A DNA stretch of 64,000 nucleotides from Pontixanthobacter luteolus (GCF_009828095.1 NZ_WTYP01000002.1:5001-69000), one strand, 5' to 3'; shown: positions 1 to 10,198, counted from the first letter of the stretch. Program-made: numbers and translations. Notes: a model not told the origin generated them from the letters alone.

Positions 1-447
<447 letters not shown>

Positions 448-663
448 GTGTCACGAACCAACCGGCATAATCCGAAGATCATCAACCGTTTAGCCCGAAT
501 TTTAGGAGCCGATACCTGCATTCAAACGTATTTTATGGATACATTTGAGACATGTTTAGTCTTGGCGTGTACCAAGATTAGGCATCGACTTAATTTAACA
601 GGTTACCAAGGCCTAAAAGCCCTTGGACCTGGCGCCGTCGCCCACATGTCCCTTCATCATAAA

Positions 664-682
664 CTAACAATGTCAAAGAGCC
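664..682 (-). promoter_or_regulatory. boxA-like antitermination element in the rrn leader
   Basis: On the minus strand the leader contains GGCTCTTTGACATTGTTAG, close to the boxA element (TGCTCTTTAACA in E. coli) bound by NusB/NusE in rRNA leaders. It lies about 220 bases upstream of the 16S 5' end, between the candidate promoter and the gene, which is the expected place. The function is assigned by similarity only. Confidence 0.55.
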
Positions 683-805
683 GTCCAACATGCAAAAGCG
701 GACAACAATGGTTCCCCGATTGAAAACCGGGGGCCGGTTGTCCGTTGATATTGGCGACCAACATGGTGGGGCGTTTGAACCGCCCGCTCCGTGTCGGTGA
801 GAGGG

Positions 806-834
806 CTTCTAGACACGACTCACATTCCCGTCAA
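806..834 (-). promoter_or_regulatory. candidate rrn promoter (-35/-10)
   Basis: Reading the minus strand, TTGACG (829-834) is followed after 17 bases by TAGAAG (806-811). The -35 matches the sigma70 consensus in five of six positions and the -10 in four of six. It is the best promoter-like pair seen upstream of the 16S gene, about 360 bases before its 5' end. An alternative -10 register (CTAGAA, 16-base spacer) is possible. Confidence 0.4.
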
Positions 835-1323
835 ACCCTTTTTGCAATTTTATTATGGGCAGGCAGATACTGAACGATCTCCGCCCGATTCAGCGTTCGC
901 CGAGCTGTTCAGGCTTGCGGAGCCGGCAGCCTTAGCAGCGGGTTTTTTCGCTGACGGCCCACTTACCATCGGCGTGTTACACTGACCAAAGGTAGGACTG
1001 CCCTCACCATAGGCAGGACAATCGCGGCAGACTGCAAACCTACGGACACTGCCATGTTGAACTAACCTGCGCAGCAAACAACGAGGCAGAGAATTGCGAT
1101 TCGCGCCGATCATAATGATGATTCGTCATATGTAATTGGGATCTCGGATACGCCGGAAAGCTATTGAGTGCTGAATCACCACGCGAGAAATAAGCACAGC
1201 GAGCGTCGCGGGGACTTTGCCAGCCTAAGTGATGACAGGCACGCCCGGCGTCACCTAGTACTCTTCCTGATCAAGAAGCATTGTAGTTCAGGTTAAGGAG
1301 AGACCAAACCGCCACCGGTAGCT
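835..1323. other. intergenic region without a supported gene
   Basis: About 490 bases lie between the rrn promoter region and the first protein gene. Two short ORFs overlap here on opposite strands, but neither has a recognisable product, a good ribosome binding site or a coherent composition. I see no RNA gene or repeat. Upstream activating elements for the rrn promoter could sit at its left edge. Confidence 0.5.
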
Positions 1324-1671
1324 CTAATGCCGAAGAAGCGATGGCTCTTCGTCGGCTTCTTCGGCTTCTCCAGATATTGCTTGGAGGCACATCTCGTGAG
1401 ACCAGTCCCAGCTCGTGACTGCTTTCCAAACGCCAGCCTCCTCGTCGTAGAAGAGGGAGATTTGCTTATCGCCGGTATATCCTCCCATGCGGTTCTTGGC
1501 GTTGGTCGTCACGCATGCTTTTCTGCCGTCAGAAGTTTCGACGATTGTGATTTCACCGAACTTTGCGGAGTCAGGGTCGATCAGAAATCCTCTCACGGCA
1601 TTCTCGACAGCCGCTTTCTCGGAACACGCTGCCAGTATGGCAATAGGCGCCAACATAATTAGCTTCTTCAT
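1324..1671 (-). CDS. small lipoprotein of unknown function
   Basis: A 115-residue protein opening with a lysine pair, a hydrophobic stretch and a lipobox (LAAC, Cys at residue 16), so it is probably exported and lipid-anchored. The mature part has two further cysteines (KACV near residue 52 and EMCL near residue 93) that could form a disulfide, and an acidic tail (EEADEE). I do not recognise a named family with certainty; it resembles short lipoproteins with a YxGDKQISLF-like segment that are usually annotated as hypothetical. It is transcribed away from the XRE gene to its right, 130 bases off. Function unknown. Confidence 0.75.
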   Translation of the reverse strand: MKKLIMLAPIAILAACSEKAAVENAVRGFLIDPDSAKFGEITIVETSDGRKACVTTNAKNRMGGYTGDKQISLFYDEEAGVWKAVTSWDWSHEMCLQAISGEAEEADEEPSLLRH

Positions 1672-1801
1672 TTAATGTGCCTTTCTTCGGGCATGGGAAG
1701 AGGTATTGCTCGCGACTTTATCGAGCAAACCAACCAATGCCAGCAAAAATGAGATTCATAGTCCGTGGTTTAATGGACTACATTTCGGTTCAGTCTGGTG
1801 G

Positions 1802-2005
1802 ATGGATGTCCGCTGCCGCCTCGCCGCCAACATGAAAGCTCTTAGGAAAGAGCGCGGCTGGTCGCAGGAAGCCTTGGCCGGTGAGGCTGGGCTCGATCGG
1901 ACCTATGTCAGCGGGATTGAGCGCAAGGTGAAGAACCCCACGATCACGGTTGTTGAACGGATTGCCACAGCGCTTGGCTGCAAGCTGGGCGACCTGCTCG
2001 ACTAG
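1802..2005 (+). CDS. XRE family transcriptional regulator (short)
   Basis: A 67-residue helix-turn-helix protein. RLAANMKALRKERGWSQEAL opens the Cro/C1-type HTH, followed by the recognition-helix pattern RTYVSGIERKVKNPT and a final helix ending GDLLD. This is the standard length for single-domain HTH_3 proteins. The reading frame stays open upstream to 1706, but family length favours the ATG at 1802. Such proteins bind short palindromic operators, and their targets cannot be read from sequence. The neighbours (a lipoprotein on the other strand and the glucan operon converging from the right) give no strong hint. Small XRE proteins are common as accessory or phage-derived regulators. Confidence 0.8.
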   Translation: MDVRCRLAANMKALRKERGWSQEALAGEAGLDRTYVSGIERKVKNPTITVVERIATALGCKLGDLLD

Positions 2006-2267
2006 AATGCAAAAAGTTTTGTTCTTGATACGTTCCATATAAGATGGCCCGAACTGCGCGTCTGCTTTGCGCCCCAATCCCGGTCGCTCAAGAGCAAACT
2101 TCGACAATTTGGAAGCAGTCGTCGGACTGTTAGGCATTGATATCCAGAATAGGGTTGAAAGCGGGACTTGCAATCAGAACAACTGAATCGCGCTAAATTG
2201 GCTAGTCCCTTGATGCCCAAAACCAGCGAATTTGAGGCTGCTCTTGCGATCAATCTCAGTTATTTTC

Positions 2268-3761
2268 TCAGACATCACGCATATCCGCGAAATTGGTTGC
2301 TGATGCTAGCAATGTGTTCTGCACGCTGGCCATGTCCGCCGATTTTAGCTGCGTAGGCAGCGGCTGGACCTTTTCGGTTGGCGGGAATGTACCGTATCCT
2401 GCAAACAGACAATGCCAGCTCGCATTGGAGTAATATGCCTGATCGTAAGCCTCGCCTAGCGCAGCTGCCATATCCTTTTGTGTGAACCATGCTGTCATCA
2501 TGGCTTTGAACCCGTCTGACAGCGATTGGTTCGCTGCGTTGGCGCGCCAATACTCGGTGTCGGAGCGCTGGTTCATCCGGTAATGTGCCACGATGTAATC
2601 CCGGATGCCCTCATATCGCGCCGCTGTACCGCGATTGAAAGCGTCGCGGTGTTGCGCTGAAAACCCGCCCGCTTGGTAAGCCTTTGCAAAATCGAGCGCG
2701 GTTGCGATCACCATATGCAGCGCGGTTGCTTCAAGCGGTTCGAGGAACCCCTGTGACAATCCAGCGGCAAGGCAGTTGCGCGTCCAGCTGTTTTCAACCC
2801 GTCCGACCCTCATTTTCAGGAAACGAGCATCCTGATCTCTGCTCTCCATTCCAATGGCAGCGCGCAGTTCGCGCTCGGCATCCTCGTCCGAGATATGCTG
2901 CGAGGAATAGACATAGCCATTGCCGATCCGGGAGGTCAGCGGGATCGACCAGCGCCACCCCGCTTTCATCGCGACCGCATCGGTTTGCGGTTTGAACGGG
3001 CCCGAATGCTGCGTCGGCATCACGACAGCGCGATCATTGAACAGATTGTCATCGAAGGGAATAAAGCGTTCACCTAGAGCCTGCTGCGCGATTACACTGC
3101 GAAAGCCCGAGCAATCAACGAAAGCATCGCCTTCGATCCGTTCACCGCCTTCGCACAGCAGTGCTGCGACATCACCAGCTTCGCTCTGCTCAACTTCTGT
3201 CACTTTGAGGGGTTTGTGCGTGACACCGCGTTCGGTCGCCCATTCTCTCAAAAACGCGCCAAGCTTGTACGCATCGAAGTGGTAACCGTAGCTCGGCGCG
3301 AACGGGAAGTTATCGGACGCTATCGGTGACTTGCGCTGCTCCGCGAGCGTCGCCGCCAAAAACCAGTCATCGGGATGCGCGGGGACATCGAAACCGCGCC
3401 GTGCAAGCCCGCAATTGTGAATGAACCCCGGTTCCGTGTGGAGATCGACTGGCCCGGGAAACGGATGGAAATAGCTCCCAAATCCTTCGCGTTCGCTCCA
3501 CCCGCTAAAGCGTATGCCGAGCTTGTAGGTCGCGTCACATGCTGGCATCCACTCATCTTCGGCAACACCCAAATGGTCGAAGAAAGCCTTAAGCTGCGGC
3601 GTCGATCCCTCGCCAACACCAATGATGCCGATTTCAGGGCTCTCAACAACCGTGACTGAGCCGCCGCGCGCAGCCCACTCTTGGTGGAGCAAGCATGCAG
3701 TGATCCATCCCGCACTTCCTCCGCCGAGGATGACAACTTTGGGTGGTGTTGGCTCGCTCAT
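2268..3761 (-). CDS. flavin-dependent tryptophan halogenase-like protein (1)
   Basis: A 497-residue flavoprotein of the tryptophan halogenase family. The FAD-binding GGGSAGW motif lies near residues 13-19, the segment YKLGIRF carries the Lys that aligns with the catalytic Lys of PrnA/RebH, and GWRWSIP (about residue 265) matches the WxWxIP halogenase signature. It should use reduced FAD, oxygen and halide to halogenate an aromatic substrate, in the cytoplasm, as there is no signal peptide. The ATG at 3761 overlaps the upstream stop as ATGA, so I take it over an in-frame start 48 bases earlier. It is the last gene of the glucan operon. Homologues often sit beside TonB receptors in Caulobacterales, Sphingomonadales and Xanthomonas; the native substrate is unknown. 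Confidence 0.88.
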   Translation of the reverse strand: MSEPTPPKVVILGGGSAGWITACLLHQEWAARGGSVTVVESPEIGIIGVGEGSTPQLKAFFDHLGVAEDEWMPACDATYKLGIRFSGWSEREGFGSYFHPFPGPVDLHTEPGFIHNCGLARRGFDVPAHPDDWFLAATLAEQRKSPIASDNFPFAPSYGYHFDAYKLGAFLREWATERGVTHKPLKVTEVEQSEAGDVAALLCEGGERIEGDAFVDCSGFRSVIAQQALGERFIPFDDNLFNDRAVVMPTQHSGPFKPQTDAVAMKAGWRWSIPLTSRIGNGYVYSSQHISDEDAERELRAAIGMESRDQDARFLKMRVGRVENSWTRNCLAAGLSQGFLEPLEATALHMVIATALDFAKAYQAGGFSAQHRDAFNRGTAARYEGIRDYIVAHYRMNQRSDTEYWRANAANQSLSDGFKAMMTAWFTQKDMAAALGEAYDQAYYSNASWHCLFAGYGTFPPTEKVQPLPTQLKSADMASVQNTLLASATNFADMRDV

Positions 3762-4702
3762 TCCTTGGCTAATAGCCAACCGAGAACTTCGGGCAAGCGT
3801 TCCGCCCAAGCGTTTTCCTCGTGCTCCGCGCCATCATACTGCTCGCTGCGCCAATCGGTGCCCTTGTTCCAACCGGCGGCCATGAAACTTTTTTCGATTT
3901 CAGTTTGATAGGGCGGGTAGTACGCATCGAGCGTCTCCGTGCCATGATCCATCCAGATCCGCCGACCATCCGGATCGCCGAGCTTCTCGGACAGCCAATC
4001 ACGCCAGATTGCGTCCACCTGGGCTTTGTTGGCCTCGGCTGATTCGGGCAATGCAATGGGCCAATGCGAACTGATGCACGCTGCGCGGCCGAAGATGTCA
4101 GGCCGCTCGACAATCGCATAGCAGCTCATAATTCCGCCCATGCTCGACCCCACAATCGCAGTGTTCGGTGGCCTCGTCAGGTTGCGATAATCAGCGTCGA
4201 TCTGCGGCTTTAGCTCGTCAGCAATCCATTCGAGATAGCGCGCCGATACGATATTTCTGCCAAGCGCAATTTCAATCACGCTATCGCGCAATGATCCAGC
4301 GGCATTTTCAGCAGCAAACTGGGGAAGATACTGCCGGTACCGGTCTTCGCCATGCGGCCACATGCCGACGATGATGTGCGGCTCGATTGTGCCGCGCTCG
4401 GCGAGCCCGATGATCGCCTTGTCAGCTGCCCAGACTTTGTTGAAATTTGACTGTGCCGGATCGAACAGATTGTGCCCGTCATGCATGTAGAGAACCGGGT
4501 AGCGCCGCCCCGATGTGGCGTAGCCCGGCGGTAGCCAGATAGTTAGCTTCTGATCGGGAAGCCCCTCGACGGCGAAGGGGCCGGTCTCGAAAATCGTCCC
4601 TTCGGCAACTTGCGTGACTTCATTGGCCTGCGCTTCGTCTGCCAGCGGTGAGCAACCGCCAACCAGCAGCGCAATCGATAGTATGGCCGAACGCAAGATC
4701 AC
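3758..4702 (-). CDS. alpha/beta-hydrolase esterase lipoprotein (esterase D-like)
   Basis: A 314-residue protein with a lipoprotein signal (hydrophobic run to VGGCSP). The nucleophile elbow GSSMGG contains the catalytic Ser of a GxSxG motif, the family landmark YMHDGHNLFD lies near residue 75, and a C-terminal GAEHEENAW supplies the likely catalytic His. This is the putative esterase family (PF00756), which includes feruloyl/acetyl esterases and FrsA/IroE-like enzymes. In this locus it probably removes acyl groups from a sugar or hydrolyses a small ester in the periplasm. Both ends overlap the neighbours by ATGA junctions, showing translational coupling within the operon. Substrate not determinable. 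Confidence 0.85.
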   Translation of the reverse strand: MILRSAILSIALLVGGCSPLADEAQANEVTQVAEGTIFETGPFAVEGLPDQKLTIWLPPGYATSGRRYPVLYMHDGHNLFDPAQSNFNKVWAADKAIIGLAERGTIEPHIIVGMWPHGEDRYRQYLPQFAAENAAGSLRDSVIEIALGRNIVSARYLEWIADELKPQIDADYRNLTRPPNTAIVGSSMGGIMSCYAIVERPDIFGRAACISSHWPIALPESAEANKAQVDAIWRDWLSEKLGDPDGRRIWMDHGTETLDAYYPPYQTEIEKSFMAAGWNKGTDWRSEQYDGAEHEENAWAERLPEVLGWLLAKE

Positions 4703-6738
4703 TCCGGCGCGATCTCCACCGCAAACCCTCCAGCGCGGGCAATCGCCAGTTCGAGAGTATTGTCCGCACCTACCGGACGGGTCTCCACTTCCATAGCGTG
4801 CCGGTCGTCGCCCAATCCATCGGCACCTGCACCGTCACGCCAGATCGTTGCGACATAGCGGCGGTCCTTGTCCAGAAATGCGAGATCGACGGTTACCATT
4901 CGGGCATTCTCATCGGTCACACCGCCGAGATACCACTTGTCTGAATTGCGGTCTTTGCGCGCCATGACTGCATACTCCCCAATTGCGCCATCGAGCAATT
5001 TCGTCTCCGACCAGTCTGCCGGCACGCGCTTGGTAAAATCGAGCGCGCGGGGATATTTGGCGAGATTTTCCGGCAAGTCTGCGACCATCTGGATCGGCGA
5101 ATAGATCACCACGTAAAACGCCAACTGCCGTGCGAGCGTGCTGGGTATGTCTGGCTCTGTTGCGCCGCGCCCTTCGAGGCTGAACACGCCCGAGGTATAA
5201 TCCATCGGGCCCGAGAGCATGCGGGTCCAGACCATCGTTGGGACATGATCGGGCTGGTTCTTTGGCACGGCCCACGCATCATATTCCGCACCCCGCGCGC
5301 CTTCGCGGCTGACCCAATTGGGGTATGTGCGCCGCAGCCCCGTCGCTTTGATCGGCTCGTGCGGGTTCATCGCAATTTTGTGCGCCGCTGCTTCTTTTAC
5401 GACTTTCAAATGGTGGCGCGCCATCTCCTGCCCATCATGCCAGACGAAAGTCTCCCCGCCGTTCCCGTCGGGCGCAATGATACCGCCTGCATCTGCGACA
5501 TAGCCCGATTTCACCGCATCAATGCCAAGCCGCTCATAGAACTCCATCGCATCGGGCAATTGACGCTCGTAGACATCGATATTGCCACCGGTTTCGTGGT
5601 GTCCGATGATCCGCACGCCTTTTTCGCGCGCATAAGCTGCGACGCGTTCGATATCGAAATCGGGATAGGCCTCTGTAAAACTGAAATCCCGGCCATTGCC
5701 GAACCAGCTCCCGTCCCAGCCAAGATTCCAGCCTTCGATCAGCACACCGCGAAAACCGTGCTCGGCAGCAAAATCGATATGTTTGATGGCGTTTTCGGTC
5801 GTCGCGCCGTGTTTCTCACCGCTTGCCCAACTGCTCTCGTGGAGATGCATTTCCCACCAGATGCCGATATATTTGTGCGGCGTGAACCAGCTGACATCGC
5901 CCAGCTTGTTGGGCGCGTTGAGGTTCAGCTCAAGATCACTCTCGTAGAGGCCAGCCGGACCGTCGGCGATCCGAATACTGCGCCACGGCGTATGGAAAGG
6001 CGCATCGCGAATGACCTTCGCGCCGCGCGGGCTCGGCGCAAGTTGCGCGCGGAAATTGGTGCCCTGCATCCGCCGGAGCCACATGCCCGAGTAGTCGACC
6101 AGCGCGGCTTCGTGGAGCGACATGTGCGTGCCATCGGCCATGTGAAATGTAATCGGCGTATGCGCGACCGAGACGCCGTCTACGGGCGTTTCGGTGTAGA
6201 GATGCTCGTAGCGATTCCAGTCACCTGCCTGAATCCACCACGCGCGGCCGCCATCAGCTTGTTCGGTGGCCAAATTGAACTCGGTAAGTTCTTCGGCGAT
6301 GCGCGCAGTGGAAAAATGTTCCTGCTCGGGAAACTCGTATCGGAAACCAACACCGTCATCGAACACGCGCAGTCGCACGGTGATCTGGCGGGGTGTCTCG
6401 TCCTTTTCGGCGAAGGTCAGCGCGAGTTCATTGTGATGATCGCGCACGAATTGCCGCTCACCCCACGGTTGCTCCCAAGTGATGTCAGCAACCGCGTTTG
6501 TCGTGGCGACAACTTCAAAATTTCGCCGCATAGGGTCATCATCGGTGAAGTTAAAACCCAAATTGGATTTGGCAATCAAGGGCTTACCATCCCGCTCGAT
6601 GGAGTAAAACGGGATGCCCTCGCCATCGGCATCGAGTGTTACTGTGATGCGCCCGTCGGGCGACTGAACGGTCTCGGCGTTGGCGGCTAAGCTGGTAAAG
6701 AGCGCAGCAATTGCAGCCAAGATATGCGTCAGTCGCAT
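4699..6738 (-). CDS. glycoside hydrolase family 97 (alpha-glucosidase type)
   Basis: A 679-residue secreted enzyme with a cleavable signal peptide (LFTSLAANAE) and the three-part GH97 layout: an N-terminal beta-sandwich (TVQSPDGRITVTL), a central TIM barrel (GIWWEMH, GVLIEGWNLGWD) and a C-terminal beta domain. HHETGG, NPHEPIKATG and SREGARGAEYDAW are the signature blocks of the inverting SusB-like branch and carry Glu residues where its catalytic/calcium ligands lie. It should hydrolyse alpha-1,4/1,6-linked gluco-oligosaccharides in the periplasm. The start overlaps the preceding GH13 gene by 10 bases. GH97 also includes retaining alpha-galactosidases, but the Glu-rich motifs favour alpha-glucosidase. 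Confidence 0.92.
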   Translation of the reverse strand: MRLTHILAAIAALFTSLAANAETVQSPDGRITVTLDADGEGIPFYSIERDGKPLIAKSNLGFNFTDDDPMRRNFEVVATTNAVADITWEQPWGERQFVRDHHNELALTFAEKDETPRQITVRLRVFDDGVGFRYEFPEQEHFSTARIAEELTEFNLATEQADGGRAWWIQAGDWNRYEHLYTETPVDGVSVAHTPITFHMADGTHMSLHEAALVDYSGMWLRRMQGTNFRAQLAPSPRGAKVIRDAPFHTPWRSIRIADGPAGLYESDLELNLNAPNKLGDVSWFTPHKYIGIWWEMHLHESSWASGEKHGATTENAIKHIDFAAEHGFRGVLIEGWNLGWDGSWFGNGRDFSFTEAYPDFDIERVAAYAREKGVRIIGHHETGGNIDVYERQLPDAMEFYERLGIDAVKSGYVADAGGIIAPDGNGGETFVWHDGQEMARHHLKVVKEAAAHKIAMNPHEPIKATGLRRTYPNWVSREGARGAEYDAWAVPKNQPDHVPTMVWTRMLSGPMDYTSGVFSLEGRGATEPDIPSTLARQLAFYVVIYSPIQMVADLPENLAKYPRALDFTKRVPADWSETKLLDGAIGEYAVMARKDRNSDKWYLGGVTDENARMVTVDLAFLDKDRRYVATIWRDGAGADGLGDDRHAMEVETRPVGADNTLELAIARAGGFAVEIAPE

Positions 6739-8366
6739 GGTGTTTCCTCGATAATGATGGCGGCGTATGCGGGCAGCGTTTCACTGCTCAAATCACCGGT
6801 CGTGAACAGCTCGTTCGCTCCACCATCCCAAGCCGCATCCACTGCAGCGGGCCCTAGGTTGAACAGGCACCGGATGCGCTGGCCATCAGCTTCGCGGACG
6901 AGCTCGAGCAGGCTGCCGTTCGGCTTGCAATCGACGACCTTGCCATGATTTAGCGCAGGATTAGCCCTGCGCAGGGCCAGCACTTGCCGTGTGTAACTGA
7001 GCAGCGATGCAGGATCATCGACTTGTTGATCAACGGCAATTTCCTGATTGACTGCACCGATCGGGAGCCATGGTTCGCCCACAGTAAATCCGGCATGCAC
7101 TGCGTCAGAATTCCATGGCATCGGCGTACGCGCTCCGTCGCGAGACAGGGTCAGCGGCCAGTTCGCAATCGCCTCGGGATCGTGGAGCTGATCGAAGGGA
7201 ATATCGACCTGAGTAAGACCCAATTCCTCACCGTAATAGATAATCGCATTGCCGCGTAGGCAGGCGAGCAGCAACATCTTGAGACGAGCAAAGGCACCGC
7301 GGTGTTCCGGCGCGCACCAGCGCGACAATGCACGCGGGGCATCGTGGTTTTCGAACGCCCAGCTTGGCCAGCCGACACCGTCCTTATCCGGCCATTCGGC
7401 TTGTGCTGCGCAGATCAGGCCCGGGGTGAAAGTGTCGGCGTAGAGGAAGTTGAATCCGTAGGCCGAATTGAGATGATCATCGCCTGCAGTGAAGCTTTTC
7501 ATCTCCGCTTCGGCCTCGTCACCGCCCACTTCGGCGACGGTGAAAATCGCGCTATATTCGTCGGTTACTTCACGGATACGGGCAATAAAATCCGGTATAG
7601 CCGGATGAGACTGGTTGTGCGTCCGTAACTGGAAGTCGAACGGCCGTGTGCGCTGCTTGTTCGTTTCGGGCGCCGGCGGATTATCGCGCAGCTGCGGATC
7701 GTGCATCAGGAAGTTGAGCGCATCGATCCGGAACCCGTCGACACTGCGATCCAGCCAGAAGCGCGCGACGTCGAGCAGCGCGTTTTGTACATCTGGATTA
7801 TGACCGTTGATCTGCGGCTGGCTGCTGAGGAAATTGTGCATGTAATATTGGCCGCGTCGCGCGTCCCATGTCCACGCGGGGCCGCCGAACACCGATTGCC
7901 AGTTGGTCGGCGGCGAGCCATCGGGCTTGGCATCGGCCCATACATACCAATCGGCTTTGTCGTTGTGGCGGCTCGATCGGCTTTCCGCGAACCACTCGTG
8001 TTCATCCGAGGTGTGCGAATAGACTTGGTCGATCAGGACTTTCAGCCCGAGCGAATGCGCGCGCGCGATCAGTGCGTCGAAGTCCTCCAATGTTCCGAAA
8101 ATCGGATCGACATCGCAATAATCGGAGACGTCGTAGCCGAAATCTCTCATCGGTGATTTGAAGAACGGCGAAATCCACGTCGCATCAACACCCAATGAAG
8201 CGACGTGATCGAGTTTCTGCGTGATCCCCGGAAGGTCACCAATCCCGTCGCCGTTCGAATCCATGAAGCTGCGCGGATAGATCTGGTAAATCGCCGCACC
8301 GCGCCACCATGGCGCGCTGGTATCTGTGCCGGAGGCTGACCGGTCAAGACGCGACATTTCGTTCAT
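6729..8366 (-). CDS. GH13 alpha-glucosidase (oligo-1,6-glucosidase/GH13_23 type)
   Basis: A 545-residue GH13 enzyme without a signal peptide, so probably cytoplasmic. It opens with the classic WWRGAAIYQIYPRSF and NGDGIGDLPGI blocks. Catalytic residues are visible: nucleophile Asp in GFRIDALNF, acid/base Glu in FTVAEVGG, and transition-state Asp in FENHDAPR. The family cleaves alpha-1,4 or alpha-1,6 glucosidic bonds at the non-reducing end of maltose-type oligosaccharides. The ATG at 8366 forms an ATGA overlap with the upstream stop; longer in-frame extensions would add an implausible Cys-rich N-terminus. It would act on sugars imported by the MFS transporter encoded on the other strand. Confidence 0.93.
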   Translation of the reverse strand: MNEMSRLDRSASGTDTSAPWWRGAAIYQIYPRSFMDSNGDGIGDLPGITQKLDHVASLGVDATWISPFFKSPMRDFGYDVSDYCDVDPIFGTLEDFDALIARAHSLGLKVLIDQVYSHTSDEHEWFAESRSSRHNDKADWYVWADAKPDGSPPTNWQSVFGGPAWTWDARRGQYYMHNFLSSQPQINGHNPDVQNALLDVARFWLDRSVDGFRIDALNFLMHDPQLRDNPPAPETNKQRTRPFDFQLRTHNQSHPAIPDFIARIREVTDEYSAIFTVAEVGGDEAEAEMKSFTAGDDHLNSAYGFNFLYADTFTPGLICAAQAEWPDKDGVGWPSWAFENHDAPRALSRWCAPEHRGAFARLKMLLLACLRGNAIIYYGEELGLTQVDIPFDQLHDPEAIANWPLTLSRDGARTPMPWNSDAVHAGFTVGEPWLPIGAVNQEIAVDQQVDDPASLLSYTRQVLALRRANPALNHGKVVDCKPNGSLLELVREADGQRIRCLFNLGPAAVDAAWDGGANELFTTGDLSSETLPAYAAIIIEETPCD

Positions 8367-10198
8367 TGCGCACGCTCGTCCAGACGACATATCACATAGC
8401 CGAAAGCGGGCAGGGTCATGGTGACAGCGCCAGGTGCAGCAATCGCTGCAGGACAATCCCCCGCAATCAGGCTGATGCCGGCCGCAGCATAATCAATCGC
8501 CAAGGTACGGGTGATCGCCTCTGCGCTGGTGTTGAATGCCAACACCACCCGCTGGCCGCTCTTTTCATCATGACGGGCGATTGCGAGCAGGCCCGGCCCT
8601 TCGAAATCGGCAGTTAGAACACGTGTCATCCCGTGGCGCAGCGCCGGATTGTCCTTTCGCGCTGCTGCGAGTGTGGCAATCTGCCGGTAGAGCGGATGCG
8701 TGGTGTCAAAATTGTCTTGCGCCGTCGTGGCGTCCGTGCCGATCAGCTTGTTGTCATTGTAGACACTGACCTGGCTTGGAAACATGTTTTCGCGTGCGAG
8801 CTGGTCGTTCCCGTCGGAAACGAAGCCCTGTTCGTCACCATAATAGACAACCGGCACGCCGCGCAGGCCGAACAGCATGGCATTGCCCAGCATCAGGCGG
8901 CTGAGCAATTCTTCTTCCCCGGCATCGGGATTGGCCTGCTTCACGAACATGCTGAAGCGACCGAAATCATGGTTGCCGAGGAAAGTGGGTAGCCGCAATC
9001 CCGTGGCAGCGCCCCCTTCGTAGAGCGGGTCATCCTCCAGCAGTCGCGCCATCGCAGAGGGAGGCAAAGTGCCCGACACAACCCCTTGGCTGGCCGCGGC
9101 AAAAGCCATGTCGAGATTGGTCGGCAGGCCAGCAATGCGGGTCCAGCGCGCGGTCAGCGCGGGATCGACCGTCTGCGTCGCAACCTCGCCGAAAATGTGG
9201 AAATTGGGGATGCCTTTGGCCTTCGCACGGTCGAGCATCGCAGGGACGAAGCGCTGCCAGAATTCCGGATTGACATGCTTTGCAGTATCGATGCGAAATC
9301 CGTCGATCCCGAAACGATCAATCCAGTCTCCATAAATGTCGATCATCCCGGCAACAACGCGCGGATGTTCGGTAAACAGATCGTCCAGCCCGACAAAATC
9401 GCCATAGACCGCGCTTTCGCCTTCCCAATAGCTGTCACCGCGATTGTGGTAATAGACCGGATCGTTGAGCCATGCGGGGACTTTCACATCCTTTTCCGCT
9501 TCGGGCACGAACGGGGTATAGGCATAGGACGGGTCGGTCAGCTTGGCGAAGTTTTCCTCCGTCATCACTTGGTCACCCATGAAACCTTCATTGATCTGCT
9601 CGCCTTTCACATCGCCGCGTGTGGAATAGGGATATTCGCCCAGATGGCGATAGGCATAGCCTGTCTCGTCGCCTTCCTTGTAGCGGATCACGTCGGCCGT
9701 GTGATTGGTGATGATGTCCATATAGACTTTCATACCGCGCGCATGGGCCGCGTCGACGAAGGCCTTGAATTCGTCATTGGTGCCGAAATGCGGGTCGATA
9801 CTGGTGAAATCGGTCACCCAATAGCCGTGATAGCCAGCGCTTTCGCCGCCTTCCGGCCCCTGCACGGGCTTGTTCTTGAAGATCGGCGCGAACCAGATCG
9901 CGGTGATACCCATTTCTTCAAGATAATCGAACTTGGCAGTCAAGCCGGCCAGATCACCGCCATGGAAGAAGCCCTTGTGGGTCGGATCATAGCCGCTGAC
10001 GAGTTTTTCGTCTGGCAGGCCACCCAGATCATTGGTCGGGTCGCCATTGGCGAACCGGTCAGGCAGGACAAAGTAAACCACCTCGTCCTCTGGCGGACGG
10101 TCGCGATACTCTTCCGCGCTGGCGCTTGGCGAAATCTGCTGGCAGCCCATTAGCAGGGCGGGGAGCAAAGCAGTGATGGCGGTTAGGGGGCGCTTCAT
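8363..10198 (-). CDS. GH13 alpha-amylase/cyclomaltodextrinase-like lipoprotein
   Basis: A 611-residue protein with a lipobox signal (LLMGCQQ), hence anchored in the periplasm or at the outer membrane. The GH13 barrel begins at VVYFVLPDRFANGDPTND, a form typical of extracellular alpha-amylases with an N-terminal calcium site. Catalytic positions: Asp in GFRIDTAKHV, Glu in HIFGEVAT, Asp in LGNHDFGRF. It should attack internal alpha-1,4 bonds of starch or maltodextrin and release oligosaccharides for the enzymes encoded downstream. The start shares one base with the preceding stop (TGATG), which selects this ATG over an earlier in-frame one. A C-terminal beta domain (LAIARHDEKSGQRVVLAFNT) is present. 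Confidence 0.92.
   Translation of the reverse strand: MKRPLTAITALLPALLMGCQQISPSASAEEYRDRPPEDEVVYFVLPDRFANGDPTNDLGGLPDEKLVSGYDPTHKGFFHGGDLAGLTAKFDYLEEMGITAIWFAPIFKNKPVQGPEGGESAGYHGYWVTDFTSIDPHFGTNDEFKAFVDAAHARGMKVYMDIITNHTADVIRYKEGDETGYAYRHLGEYPYSTRGDVKGEQINEGFMGDQVMTEENFAKLTDPSYAYTPFVPEAEKDVKVPAWLNDPVYYHNRGDSYWEGESAVYGDFVGLDDLFTEHPRVVAGMIDIYGDWIDRFGIDGFRIDTAKHVNPEFWQRFVPAMLDRAKAKGIPNFHIFGEVATQTVDPALTARWTRIAGLPTNLDMAFAAASQGVVSGTLPPSAMARLLEDDPLYEGGAATGLRLPTFLGNHDFGRFSMFVKQANPDAGEEELLSRLMLGNAMLFGLRGVPVVYYGDEQGFVSDGNDQLARENMFPSQVSVYNDNKLIGTDATTAQDNFDTTHPLYRQIATLAAARKDNPALRHGMTRVLTADFEGPGLLAIARHDEKSGQRVVLAFNTSAEAITRTLAIDYAAAGISLIAGDCPAAIAAPGAVTMTLPAFGYVICRLDERAQ

Noticed and set aside
791-1113. 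Overlapping short ORFs on both strands upstream of the rrn promoter
   Set aside because: No ribosome binding site, no recognisable motif, and they overlap each other and the promoter region.
2002-2356. Short ORFs on both strands between the XRE gene and the first halogenase
   Set aside because: No family features; they overlap each other and the ends of real genes.
5245-6690. 481-residue plus-strand ORF
   Set aside because: Antisense to the GH97 gene, whose motifs are unmistakable; long antisense ORFs are common in GC-rich DNA.
9086-10153. 355-residue plus-strand ORF
   Set aside because: Antisense to the GH13 amylase gene; no conserved motif.
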